This document shows positions 38,914 to 46,770 of a DNA stretch of 64,000 nt, piece after piece. Made by a program: the position numbers and the translations under genes. Under the pieces are notes generated by a model, which did not search any database, had not been told where the DNA came from, and saw only the letters and a list, made by a program, of their open reading frames with translations. The stretch lies in assembly GCA_934512135.1 (NCBI GenBank), contig CAKSWT010000008.1, positions 1 through 64,000 on the forward strand, read 5' to 3'. The DNA is from an uncultured Oscillospiraceae bacterium. GTDB lineage: Bacteria > Bacillota > Clostridia > Oscillospirales > Oscillospiraceae. Positions within the stretch are counted from its first letter, which is position 1; each line of letters begins with the position of its first letter.

Positions 38914-40542
38914 ATGTCGATTTATGAAGTGTTCATGCTTCTCGGAGGCGTGGGCCTGTTTCTGTATGGCATGACCATGATGTCCGCGGGACTGAAGAAT
39001 GCCTGTGGAGAAAATCTCCGGATCATTTTGGAATATGCCACAAAAAACAAGCTGGTCAGCGTTCTGGTGGGCATTGCCATTACCATGCTGATTCAAAGCT
39101 CCTCCGCTACGGACGTGATGGTGATCGGCTTTGTTAACTCGGGGCTGATGTCCCTGACGCAGGCCATCGGTGTCATTATGGGTGCCAATATCGGCACCAC
39201 CATTACCGCCCAGATCACAGCCTTTAACCTCAGCAGTTATGCGCCTTTGATTCTGTTCGTAGGTGCGGTGATGTACCTGTTTATGAAGAAGAATCTTGTC
39301 AAGCATATCGGTGCCGTTATTATGGGCTTCGGTATGCTCTTCTTGGGCATCGCGCTGATGAAGTCGGCCATTACGCCTTTGGCAGAGACGGAGGCCTTTG
39401 TGGCTTTTGTGTCCACCTTGTCCAACCCATTCCTCACGGTGGTGTTCGGCGTTCTGTTTACTGCGCTGCTCCAGAGCTCTTCCTCGGCCACGGTTATTTT
39501 TCAGGCCTTTGCTGCCCAGGGAATCGTCACCTACCACACCACGGTGTATCTGGTTATCGGCGCAGCCATCGGCTCGGTGACTCCCAATCTGCTGGCGGCG
39601 CTGACGGCCAACCGCAACGGCAAGCGCTGTGCGCTGCTGAATCTGCTGTTTAACCTGTTCCGGGCGGCCCTGCTGTTGGTGCTTATTACGGTGTTCCCGC
39701 AGATTCTGACGGCGATTCAGAGCCTGTCTCCCGGAAATGTCAGCCGTCAGATCGCCAATACCCATACCATTTTCGCCATTACCGCAGTGATTTGTATGCT
39801 GCCCTTTACCAAGCATATTGTTCGGCTATCGGAGCTGCTGCTGCCGCTGCATCCCGATGAGGCTCGGCAGTTTGAGGAGCGGAAGCTTATCTATATGACC
39901 CAGACCGGCGCCATTCCGCCGGCTGTGGCGGTGAGCCAGGCTCGTCGGGAGATTGCCCGAATGGGGAAGATTGCCCTGGACAATCTTCGCTTGGCGGTGT
40001 CCTGTTTCTTTGAGATGGATGACGAAAAGGCTGGCGCAGTGGAGGAGAATGAGGACACGGTGAACTACCTGGACCGGGCCATCATCTCCAAACTTGTGGA
40101 GCTTCGAACCTTGGATATGTCCCCGAAGGATTTGGATCGGGTCTACCATATGACCCTGGTGGTGGCAGATATTGAACGAATCAGTGACCATGCAGAGAAT
40201 ATTGTGGAATACGAGGCCCAGCTTCGCAGTCAAAAGGTGGAGTTGTCTCAGGAGGCCCTGAGTGAGCTGCAGCGCCTTGCAGAGCTGTCCCTGGATTCTG
40301 TCCAGCTATGTCTGGAGATCTTCGCCCAGGAGGACTATGAACGGCTTCAGGAGGCAGAGGACTTGGAGGATCTGGTGGATGACACCCAGGATGCGATCAT
40401 CCAAAACCATGTGAAGCGCCTGATGACGGCGGCCTGCAATCCGGTGGGCGGTGTGATCTTCACGGATATGGCCACGGACCTGGAGCGCTGCTCCGACCAT
40501 GCCATTAACATCGCCACAGCCCTCAGCCCTCGTTCCTCTTAA
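38914..40542 (+). CDS. Na/Pi cotransporter family protein with PhoU-like C-terminus
   Basis: A 542-aa NptA-type sodium-dependent phosphate transporter with two inverted repeats carrying the QSSS motifs (LIQSSSATDVMVIGFVNSG near residue 55 and LLQSSSSATVIFQAF near 188), each with its family helices. The C-terminal third (from about 345) is a cytoplasmic PhoU-like helical domain (RVYHMTLVVADIERISDHAENIVE near 408, DLERCSDHAINIATAL at the end). It probably imports phosphate with Na+. A small hairpin (GGGGCATGCCCC) lies in the 67-bp gap after the response regulator, suggesting linked expression. Confidence 0.92.
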   Translation: MSIYEVFMLLGGVGLFLYGMTMMSAGLKNACGENLRIILEYATKNKLVSVLVGIAITMLIQSSSATDVMVIGFVNSGLMSLTQAIGVIMGANIGTTITAQITAFNLSSYAPLILFVGAVMYLFMKKNLVKHIGAVIMGFGMLFLGIALMKSAITPLAETEAFVAFVSTLSNPFLTVVFGVLFTALLQSSSSATVIFQAFAAQGIVTYHTTVYLVIGAAIGSVTPNLLAALTANRNGKRCALLNLLFNLFRAALLLVLITVFPQILTAIQSLSPGNVSRQIANTHTIFAITAVICMLPFTKHIVRLSELLLPLHPDEARQFEERKLIYMTQTGAIPPAVAVSQARREIARMGKIALDNLRLAVSCFFEMDDEKAGAVEENEDTVNYLDRAIISKLVELRTLDMSPKDLDRVYHMTLVVADIERISDHAENIVEYEAQLRSQKVELSQEALSELQRLAELSLDSVQLCLEIFAQEDYERLQEAEDLEDLVDDTQDAIIQNHVKRLMTAACNPVGGVIFTDMATDLERCSDHAINIATALSPRSS

Positions 40543-40558
40543 ATCAAAAAACGACAGA

Positions 40559-40592
40559 CCGCCCCCGGCAGGAAAACTCCTGCCGGGGGCGG
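40559..40592. terminator. bidirectional terminator between nptA-like and dapA genes
   Basis: A perfect 15-bp stem (arms 40559-40573 and 40578-40592, 4-nt loop). The minus-strand side is followed by TCTGTCGTTTTTTG and would end the asd-dapA operon; the plus side has a poor T-run. Confidence 0.8.
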
Positions 40593-40725
40593 ATTGCTGA
40601 AAGTACGCTGTCAGGGCGTATGAGTTACGCTGCCGGGCGTTTACTGCGAAATGGAGAGAGAGTCTACTTCGCCGGGATTGGCGGCTGACCAGGGGTACAG
40701 AGGGCTGCCACAGCCGAATTTACAG

Positions 40726-41628
40726 CTACGCCGAGGAGGGCTGCTTCAAGGGGATAGAAGCCGCTGCCATGGCCTGGCGAAGGAGCGCTTCCTGCTCCGG
40801 CTCCATCTCACACAGCGGCATCCGCAGGGGACCGACTTCCATACCCATAAGATTCAAAGCCGTTTTAATGGGGATGGGATTTACCTCGCAGAACAGGGCG
40901 TCGATCAGCGCACCATAGGCCAGCTGCATAGATGCGGCCTTGGCGTAGTCGCCGGCAAGACAGGTGCCGGCAAGCTGTGCGGTCTGGGCCGGAAGCAGGT
41001 TTGCCAGTACGGAGATGACGCCCTTGGCGCCTAAGGCCATCAGTGGCACGATTTGACTGTCGTTGCCGCTCCAAACATTCAGGTCGCAGGCGGCCAGCGT
41101 GCATCTGACCAGCTCGGTACTGCCGGAGGCCTCCTTGATGCCGTTGATCCTGGGATGGCGGCTTAGCTCCCTGTAGACCGGTACCGACATGGAAACCCCG
41201 GTCCGGGAGGGAATGTTGTAGACAATGCAGGGAATGTCCACCTGGTCAGCAATGGTGGTGTAGTGGCGAATCAGCCCCTTGGCGCTGCATTTGTTGTAGT
41301 ACGGCGTCACCAGCAGCAGACCATCGGCGCCGCAGGCCTGGGCCTCGCGGCTCAGCGCCAGGGCGTGGGAGGTGTCATTGCTGCCGGTGCCTGCGATCAC
41401 TGGGACCCGTCCGGCAGTGTGCTCTACGGCGTAGCGAATTACAGCCAGCTTTTCGTCGTCAGAGAGCAGGGCGGATTCGCCGGTGGTGCCGCAAACGGTG
41501 ATGGCGGCGGTCCCGCCGGCCAGCTGCAGGTCAATAAGCTCGCCGAGTTTTTCCCAGTGGATGCTTTTGTCAGGATGCATAGGCGTGACAATGGCCACGC
41601 TGGAACCGGTAAACAGGGGTGTTTTCAT
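40726..41628 (-). CDS. dapA: 4-hydroxy-tetrahydrodipicolinate synthase
   Basis: A 300-aa TIM-barrel aldolase that condenses pyruvate and aspartate semialdehyde for lysine and dipicolinate synthesis. The Schiff-base Lys lies in INGIKEASGSTELV near residue 160, the catalytic Tyr in CIVYNIPSRTGVSM near 132, and the GGTAAITVCGTTGES substrate loop near 40. I choose ATG 41628 (MKTPLFTG) with GAGGTG before it; a GTG 9 bp upstream is less likely. It follows asd by 36 bp and both are one operon. Dipicolinate is needed for spores. Confidence 0.95.
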   Translation of the reverse strand: MKTPLFTGSSVAIVTPMHPDKSIHWEKLGELIDLQLAGGTAAITVCGTTGESALLSDDEKLAVIRYAVEHTAGRVPVIAGTGSNDTSHALALSREAQACGADGLLLVTPYYNKCSAKGLIRHYTTIADQVDIPCIVYNIPSRTGVSMSVPVYRELSRHPRINGIKEASGSTELVRCTLAACDLNVWSGNDSQIVPLMALGAKGVISVLANLLPAQTAQLAGTCLAGDYAKAASMQLAYGALIDALFCEVNPIPIKTALNLMGMEVGPLRMPLCEMEPEQEALLRQAMAAASIPLKQPSSA

Positions 41629-41664
41629 GGTATGCACCTCACACTGTTTGGGTTGGTGTTCGGA

Positions 41665-42747
41665 TTACTCGATATACCCCTCGGCGCACAGAAGCTCAGC
41701 CAGCAGCACGGCACCGCCGGCAGCCCCCCGCAGAGTGTTGTGGGACAGGCACACGAATTTCAGATCATACTGGGTATCGGGGCGGAGCCGTCCCACGGAG
41801 ATTGCCATGCCGCCCTCCAGGTCTCGATGGAGCCGGGTCTGGGGCATGTCGTTTTCCTCAAAATAGTGGATGAACTGCTTGGGAGCATGGGGAAGTTCCA
41901 GCTCCTGGGGACGTCCCTTAAAGTTTTTCCACAGCTCCTTGATCTCGTCAAAGTCCACCGGCTGATCAAAGGAGGCGAATACTGCGGCCATGTGGCCGTT
42001 GGACACCGGGACCCGAAGGCACTGGGCGGTTACAGAGGGGCTATCGACGTTGACAATCACGCCGTTTTCCACATGCCCCCAGATCTTCATGGGCTCCTGC
42101 TCGGACTTTTCCTCCTCGCCGCCAATATAGGGAATCACATTGTCCACCATTTCCGGCCAGGTTTGGAAGGTCTTGCCTGCCCCGGAAATGGCCTGATAGG
42201 TGCATACCAGCACCCGGCTAAGGCCGAACCGCTCCTTGATTACAGAGAGGGCAGGGACATAGCTCTGGAGGCTGCAGTTGGACTTTACGGCGATAAATCC
42301 CCGCTGGGTGCCCAGGCGTTTCTTCTGGTCGGCAATTACGGCCAGGTGCTGGGGATTGATCTCCGGGATGACCATGGGAACGTCCGGGGTGCCGCGATGG
42401 GCACTGTTATTGGAGACCACAGGACACTCCAGCTTGGCATAGCGGTATTCCAGAGCCTGAATCTGGTCTTTTTTCATGTCCACGGCGCAGAAAACGAAGT
42501 CCACCAGACCGGCAATCTTCTCTGCGTCTGCGTCGGCGTCCAGGACCACCATCTCCTTGGCCCAGTCGGGGATCTCCTGGTCCATACACCATTTTGCGCC
42601 TACAGCCTGGGCATAGGGCTTTCCGGCGGAACGAGCAGAGGCGGCCAGAACTACCGGCTTAAACCAGGGATGGCCGTCCATCAGTGTGATAAACCGCTGT
42701 CCCACCATGCCTGTGGCCCCTACGATTCCTACGTTGTATTGTTTCAT
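41665..42747 (-). CDS. asd: aspartate-semialdehyde dehydrogenase
   Basis: A 360-aa NADP-dependent enzyme of the archaeal/fungal-like Asd branch. NADP site VGIVGATGMVGQRFI near residue 6, catalytic Cys in AVKSNCSLQSYVPAL near 150, and active-site His in PVSNGHMAAVF near 245. It makes aspartate semialdehyde for the lysine/dipicolinate and threonine branches and is followed by dapA. ATG 42747 (MKQYNVG) has GGGAGCG upstream; an extension to 42906 is unlikely, since the promoter lies there. Confidence 0.95.
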   Translation of the reverse strand: MKQYNVGIVGATGMVGQRFITLMDGHPWFKPVVLAASARSAGKPYAQAVGAKWCMDQEIPDWAKEMVVLDADADAEKIAGLVDFVFCAVDMKKDQIQALEYRYAKLECPVVSNNSAHRGTPDVPMVIPEINPQHLAVIADQKKRLGTQRGFIAVKSNCSLQSYVPALSVIKERFGLSRVLVCTYQAISGAGKTFQTWPEMVDNVIPYIGGEEEKSEQEPMKIWGHVENGVIVNVDSPSVTAQCLRVPVSNGHMAAVFASFDQPVDFDEIKELWKNFKGRPQELELPHAPKQFIHYFEENDMPQTRLHRDLEGGMAISVGRLRPDTQYDLKFVCLSHNTLRGAAGGAVLLAELLCAEGYIE

Positions 42748-42896
42748 TGCAAATCGCTCCCTTTCCAGCATAGCTGAATGTTCAAAATATGTTCCAAAAT
42801 ACCGGTGAAAAAGCTTCCCGTGTAAACGGAGTCGGCTCAAAAAGAGGAGGGCATATGCCACACACTGTTCAAATGTGGACTCCTGAAATTTTTTAT

Positions 42897-42926
42897 ATAC
42901 TAGCACAAAAAAACAAGGCCTGTCAA
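42897..42926 (-). promoter_or_regulatory. asd: promoter of asd-dapA
   Basis: Minus-strand perfect TTGACA (42921-42926), 18-bp spacer, TAGTAT (42897-42902). The leader to asd is about 140 nt; no known lysine riboswitch pattern is seen in it. Confidence 0.7.
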
Positions 42927-42963
42927 GGGAAAACCCAGGGCCTCGCCCCGGGGAAGGGAAGCG

Positions 42964-43197
42964 TCAAAACAGGTCGAAGAACTCTTTTGCGCTGTTTTTC
43001 TCTGTTGACAGATCCCGCTTTACCGCCTCCAGCACCACCCGGCAGACATATCGGTTCACGGATTCACCGCGAGCTTGGGCGCAGTAGGAGATCAGTCTGC
43101 GGCTGCCCTTGGGGAGCGCCATGTTGATGCGGTCGTAGTGGGTGGCGGTGTATTTGTTGTTGGCACGAATTTTTGCGTCGCTGTTTTTCTTTGCCAT
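42964..43197 (-). CDS. small ribbon-helix-helix (Arc-like) DNA-binding protein
   Basis: A 77-aa basic protein: MAKKNSDAKIRANNKYTATHYDRINMALPKG (in fragments), then SRRLISYCAQARGESVNRYVCRVVLEAVKRDL and an acidic tail. The pattern fits the Arc/MetJ RHH fold of plasmid antitoxin-like proteins. No toxin gene is adjacent. AGAGGTGATCTCT precedes the ATG; a longer frame to 43251 has no site. Direct repeats overlap its promoter, so it probably represses itself. Confidence 0.7.
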   Translation of the reverse strand: MAKKNSDAKIRANNKYTATHYDRINMALPKGSRRLISYCAQARGESVNRYVCRVVLEAVKRDLSTEKNSAKEFFDLF

Positions 43198-43244
43198 AGA
43201 GATCACCTCTCTGTCAGAATACCACAAGATCTGTTTCTTGGCAA

Positions 43245-43290
43245 GATACAATGAAACATTGGATATAATTTAATGAAACATTGTATCCAA
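43245..43290 (-). promoter_or_regulatory. promoter with operator-like repeats of the RHH gene
   Basis: Minus-strand TTGGAT (43285-43290), 17-bp spacer, TATATC (43262-43267). Two exact 12-bp direct repeats AATGAAACATTG start at 43250 and 43272, 22 bp apart (two helix turns). Each contains the palindrome AATG/CATT, and the outer GATACAAT/ATTGTATC is an inverted pair. They flank and overlap both promoter elements. Confidence 0.65.
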
Positions 43291-43321
43291 TGGGAGTTTT
43301 TTCGGGATTTTCAGAAAACAG

Positions 43322-43350
43322 TTGCGTTCCAGAGCGGATTGTACTATGAT
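43322..43350 (+). promoter_or_regulatory. queA: promoter of queA-tgt
   Basis: TTGCGT (43322-43327), 17-bp spacer, TATGAT (43345-43350), 54 bp before queA. Confidence 0.65.
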
Positions 43351-43403
43351 AATACCGTCCGGCCTCACGACCGGATATTTCGGTGATTAAAGAGGAATTC
43401 GTC

Positions 43404-44429
43404 GTGAAAACACATGACTTTTACTATGATCTTCCCCAGGAGCTGATTGCCCAGACGCCTTTGGCTCGCCGGGATGGCTCCAGACTTTTGGTGCTGGACA
43501 AGGCCACCGGGGAGATGTCCCATGAACATTTTTACAATATCACGGAGCATCTGAATCCGGGGGATACGCTGGTTCTCAACGATAGCCGGGTGCTTCCCGC
43601 ACGGCTCATCGGACACCGGGTACCCACCGGAGGCGCGGTAGAACTGCTGCTCCTTAAGGACGTGGGCGACGGGGCGTGGGAGTGCCTGGCGCGTCCCGGA
43701 CGGAAGCTGAAGCCCGGAGGAGAAGTCTCCTTTGGAAACGGTGAGCTCACGGCAACCATCCTGGAGGACCTTCAAGAGGGAAAGAAACGGGTACAATTCC
43801 ACTATGAAGGCATCTTCCTGGAGATTTTGGAGCGCCTGGGGAAAATGCCCCTCCCGCCGTACATCAAGGAGGAATTGGCAGACGGGGAGCGGTATCAGAC
43901 CGTGTATTCCCGGAACATGGGGTCCGCGGCAGCGCCCACAGCGGGGCTCCACTTTACCAAGGAGCTGTTGGATCAAATCCAGGCCATGGGGGTGAATCTT
44001 GCCTACGTGACCCTCCATGTGGGACTTGGAACCTTCCGGCCGGTGTCCGCCGAGGAGGTTACAGAGCACCATATGCACAGTGAGTTCTGCATGATGTCCC
44101 AGGAAACAGCGGACCTGCTCAATCGCACCCATGAGGCGGGGAAGCGCATTATCTGTGTGGGAACCACCTCCTGCAGGACCCTAGAATCGCTGGCGGATGA
44201 AAACGGACGGTTTCGGGAGTCCAGCCGCTGGACTGACATCTTTATCTACCCGGGCTACCGGTTCAAGGCGATGGATGGCCTTGTGACCAATTTTCATTTG
44301 CCGGAGAGTACCCTGGTGATGCTGGTGTCCGCCTTTGCGGGCCGAGAGCACATTCTCAACGCCTACCGCACAGCGGTTTCGATGAAATATCGGTTTTTCA
44401 GCTTTGGCGATGCGATGATGATCGTCTGA
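43404..44429 (+). CDS. queA: S-adenosylmethionine:tRNA ribosyltransferase-isomerase
   Basis: A 341-aa enzyme that makes epoxyqueuosine in tRNA. Seen are MKTHDFYYDLPQELIAQTPL, GDTLVLNDSRVLPARL near residue 58, GSAAAPTAGLHFTKELL near 178 and YVTLHVGLGTFRPV near 205. I choose GTG 43404 with AGAGGA 7 nt before; the length then fits the family exactly. tgt follows 26 bp downstream, the usual queuosine pair. Confidence 0.96.
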   Translation: MKTHDFYYDLPQELIAQTPLARRDGSRLLVLDKATGEMSHEHFYNITEHLNPGDTLVLNDSRVLPARLIGHRVPTGGAVELLLLKDVGDGAWECLARPGRKLKPGGEVSFGNGELTATILEDLQEGKKRVQFHYEGIFLEILERLGKMPLPPYIKEELADGERYQTVYSRNMGSAAAPTAGLHFTKELLDQIQAMGVNLAYVTLHVGLGTFRPVSAEEVTEHHMHSEFCMMSQETADLLNRTHEAGKRIICVGTTSCRTLESLADENGRFRESSRWTDIFIYPGYRFKAMDGLVTNFHLPESTLVMLVSAFAGREHILNAYRTAVSMKYRFFSFGDAMMIV

Positions 44430-44455
44430 GCCGGAACGGAAGACAGGAGCATGTT

Positions 44456-45586
44456 ATGTTTCGAGTGTTAAAAACCCAAGGCTTGGCCCGGAGAGGCGAG
44501 TTTACCTGCCCCCATGGCACGGTGCAGACGCCGGTGTTTATGAATGTGGGGACCCAGGGAGCCATTAAGGGAGCCCTCAGTGCAGGGGATCTGGAGCAGA
44601 TTGGTACCCAGATTGAGCTCAGCAATACCTATCATCTCCATCTGCGCCCCGGGGATACTGTGGTGAAGGCCATGGGGGGCCTCCACAAATTTATGACCTG
44701 GAAAGGTCCTATTCTCACGGATTCCGGGGGATTTCAGGTGTTTTCTCTGGCGGGGCTCCGGAAGATCAAGGAGGAGGGGGTGACCTTTGCCTCCCACCTG
44801 GACGGCCATAAGATTTTTATGGGACCGGAGGAGAGTATGCAGATTCAGTCCAATCTGGGCTCGGATATTGCTATGGCATTTGATGAGTGTGTGGAAAATC
44901 CCGCGCCCCGCCCCTATGTGAAGCAGTCTGTGGAGCGGACCCAGCGGTGGCTCCTTCGGTGTATCCGGGAGTTGGAGCGGCTCAACCAGCTGCCGGATAC
45001 GGTGAATCCTGGTCAGGTGCTCTTTGGCATCAACCAGGGGGGGACCTATGACGATCTTCGGGTCTGGCATATGGAGCAGATGAAGGACCTGCCCCTGGGG
45101 GGCATTGCCATCGGCGGCTTGGCGGTAGGGGAACCCACGGAGACCATGTACCACATTCTCGATGTGCTCGCCCCCCATACGCCGGTGGATAAGCCGCGGT
45201 ATCTGATGGGGGTAGGTACGCCCAGCAACATCATCGAAGGAGTTGCTCGGGGCATCGACTTTTTTGACTGCGTCATGCCTGCCCGGAACGCCCGCCATGG
45301 TCGGCTCTTTACCTGGCAGGGGGCCGTCAATATGAAAAACGCCAAGTATATCTATGATGAGAGGCCCATTGATCCGGAATGCCGCTGCCCGGTTTGCCGC
45401 CGGTACAGCCGGAGCTATATTCACCACCTGTTCAAGGCAGAGGAAATGCTGGCTATGCGGCTGTCTGTGATGCACAATCTCTACTTCTATAACCACCTGA
45501 TGGAGCGGATCCGGGAGGCCATTGACCACGATTCCTTTGACGACTTTCGGGCGGAGTATTCTGAAAAGCTCTCCAGGAAAATATAG
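44456..45586 (+). CDS. tgt: queuine/preQ1 tRNA-guanine transglycosylase
   Basis: A 376-aa TIM-barrel enzyme that inserts preQ1 at position 34 of tRNA. Catalytic Asp in LTDSGGFQVFSLAGLRKI near residue 90, second Asp in IDFFDCVMPARNARHGRLFT near 262, and the zinc site ECRCPVCRRYSRSYIHHLF near 305. Co-transcribed with queA. Length is typical. Confidence 0.97.
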   Translation: MFRVLKTQGLARRGEFTCPHGTVQTPVFMNVGTQGAIKGALSAGDLEQIGTQIELSNTYHLHLRPGDTVVKAMGGLHKFMTWKGPILTDSGGFQVFSLAGLRKIKEEGVTFASHLDGHKIFMGPEESMQIQSNLGSDIAMAFDECVENPAPRPYVKQSVERTQRWLLRCIRELERLNQLPDTVNPGQVLFGINQGGTYDDLRVWHMEQMKDLPLGGIAIGGLAVGEPTETMYHILDVLAPHTPVDKPRYLMGVGTPSNIIEGVARGIDFFDCVMPARNARHGRLFTWQGAVNMKNAKYIYDERPIDPECRCPVCRRYSRSYIHHLFKAEEMLAMRLSVMHNLYFYNHLMERIREAIDHDSFDDFRAEYSEKLSRKI

Positions 45587-45587
45587 C

Positions 45588-45616
45588 TTGCATTCTGCGG
45601 CCTGAGAACGTATAAT
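45588..45616 (+). promoter_or_regulatory. yajC: promoter of yajC
   Basis: TTGCAT (45588-45593), 17-bp spacer, perfect TATAAT (45611-45616), 55 bp before yajC. Confidence 0.75.
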
Positions 45617-45671
45617 AGTACCTACTGAATAAACCACATTACGGTTTAATATCTTATCGGAGGAATGTTAC

Positions 45672-46004
45672 ATGAACGCATTCAACGTGGTGCTCACTGA
45701 GACTGCCGCTACCGGCAGCACCGCCACCACCCTGATTTCCACGCTTCTGCCCTTTGTGATTCTGATCGTGGTCTTTTATTTCCTGCTGATTCGGCCGGAA
45801 AACAAGAAGAAGAAAGCCCTTAACGAGATGCGTGACGCCCTGTCCGTAGGGGACGAGGTCACCACCATCGGCGGCATTGTTGGCCGCGTGGTCCACATCA
45901 AGGACGATCTCATCACCATTGAGACCAGCGAAGACCGCGTCCGCATTCAGCTGACTCGCTGGGCTGTTTCCACCAAGGGCACCCAGACCACAGAAAGCAA
46001 GTAA
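45672..46004 (+). CDS. yajC: preprotein translocase subunit YajC
   Basis: A 110-aa single-span membrane protein of the SecDF-YajC complex. N-terminal membrane helix LLPFVILIVVFYFLLIRPENKKKKAL near residues 25-52 (in fragments), the RPE(N)KK-type motif just after it, and the soluble part GDEVTTIGGIVGRVVHIKDD near 65. GGAGGAATGTTAC precedes ATG. It stands between tgt and the TIGR04086 protein as in many Clostridia. Confidence 0.95.
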   Translation: MNAFNVVLTETAATGSTATTLISTLLPFVILIVVFYFLLIRPENKKKKALNEMRDALSVGDEVTTIGGIVGRVVHIKDDLITIETSEDRVRIQLTRWAVSTKGTQTTESK

Positions 46005-46012
46005 TCCCTGCG

Positions 46013-46059
46013 GCTCCTCTCGCATACTCTGTTTTGAGAGTACGGCGAGAGGAGCTGTT
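46013..46059 (+). terminator. hairpin after yajC
   Basis: An 11-bp outer stem (GCTCCTCTCGC / GCGAGAGGAGC) with an inner stem (ACTCT / AGAGT around GTTTTG), followed by TGTTTTATG. Its end reaches the next start codon, so it may be a partial terminator. Confidence 0.6.
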
Positions 46060-46061
46060 TT

Positions 46062-46457
46062 ATGAAATCATCGGAATGGACGGGAAGTCTGAAGCCGGTG
46101 CTTACCGGAGCTGCGGCAATGCTGCTGCTGTCTATGGTGCTGGCGGGGATTTTGGCGGCCCTGATGGAAACGGGAAGGGTCCCGGTGCGCGATCTGGGAG
46201 TTCCGGCTTGCGGGATTACGATCCTGGCGGCTTTGGCTGGGGCCTGGGTCTGCGGGAAGGGCGTTTCCAAGGCGAGATTGCCTTTGGGGCTGGGAGCCTG
46301 TGGGCTGTATCTGCTGACGGTTTTTGTACTGCGAGGGCTGATCTTCCACAGCGTGGGGGAGCGGCTGTGGCAGATACCGCTGTGCGCGGTGCTGGGAACG
46401 CTGGCCGGGGCGATGATCTCGGCCGGACCTCGGAAAAAGAGCCCTAGGAGAAGATAA
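46062..46457 (+). CDS. TIGR04086 family membrane protein
   Basis: A 131-aa protein with four hydrophobic segments (about residues 13-34, 46-66, 72-93, 104-122) and a basic tail KKSPRRR. It matches the TIGR04086 membrane protein family of Clostridia, which is always found near scfA/scfB or yajC and has no known role. The ATG is within 7 bp of the yajC terminator T-run and lacks a strong binding site except GGAGCTG. Confidence 0.75.
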   Translation: MKSSEWTGSLKPVLTGAAAMLLLSMVLAGILAALMETGRVPVRDLGVPACGITILAALAGAWVCGKGVSKARLPLGLGACGLYLLTVFVLRGLIFHSVGERLWQIPLCAVLGTLAGAMISAGPRKKSPRRR

Positions 46458-46466
46458 AGAAATACG

Positions 46467-46495
46467 TTGAAATTCGGAAAAACCTGTGCTATAAT
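46467..46495 (+). promoter_or_regulatory. scfA: promoter of scfA
   Basis: TTGAAA (46467-46472), 17-bp spacer, perfect TATAAT (46490-46495), 31 bp before scfA. Confidence 0.8.
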
Positions 46496-46526
46496 ACCTG
46501 TATAATACCACAGAGGAGGGAATCTG

Positions 46527-46676
46527 ATGATGAAGCATGTGAAAACGCTCAACGGCGCTACCCTGAAGGAGAGCGCTTGCAAGGGCGGCTGCGGCGAGTG
46601 TCAGACGTCTTGTCAGTCTGCCTGCAAAACTTCCTGCACTGTTGCTAACCAGAAGTGCGAGAACAAGGATCGCTGA
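46527..46676 (+). CDS. scfA: six-cysteine peptide SCIFF (seven Cys here)
   Basis: A 49-aa ribosomal peptide, precursor of the SCIFF ranthipeptide universal in Clostridia. It reads MMKHVKTLNGATLKESACKG at the start and then GCGECQTSCQSACKTSCTV before the short tail ANQKCENKDR. The CxxxC-rich spacing matches the canonical six, with an extra Cys at residue 18 where Ala is usual. GAGGAGGG lies 6 nt before the first ATG. ScfB downstream would form sulfur-to-carbon thioether crosslinks. Confidence 0.94.
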   Translation: MMKHVKTLNGATLKESACKGGCGECQTSCQSACKTSCTVANQKCENKDR

Positions 46677-46706
46677 GTTCATCTGTGGTTCTTACCGCAA
46701 ACCAGG

Positions 46707-46729
46707 GGAGGGACTATGTCCCTCCTTTT
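46707..46729 (+). terminator. leaky terminator between scfA and scfB
   Basis: A perfect 8-bp stem (GGAGGGAC / GTCCCTCC, loop TAT) followed by TTTT. It should make much more scfA than scfB transcript, as expected for a peptide and its modifying enzyme. Confidence 0.75.
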
Positions 46730-46770
46730 CGTTGCCTATTACCTGATGTTGTCTGGAGGATCAATCAATA

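Noticed and set aside
42748..42900. A lysine riboswitch in the asd leader
   Set aside because: The leader is only about 140 nt and I do not see the conserved lysine-box helices.
43383..43403. A longer QueA start at GTG 43383
   Set aside because: The GTG at 43404 has AGAGGA at the right distance and gives the usual family length.
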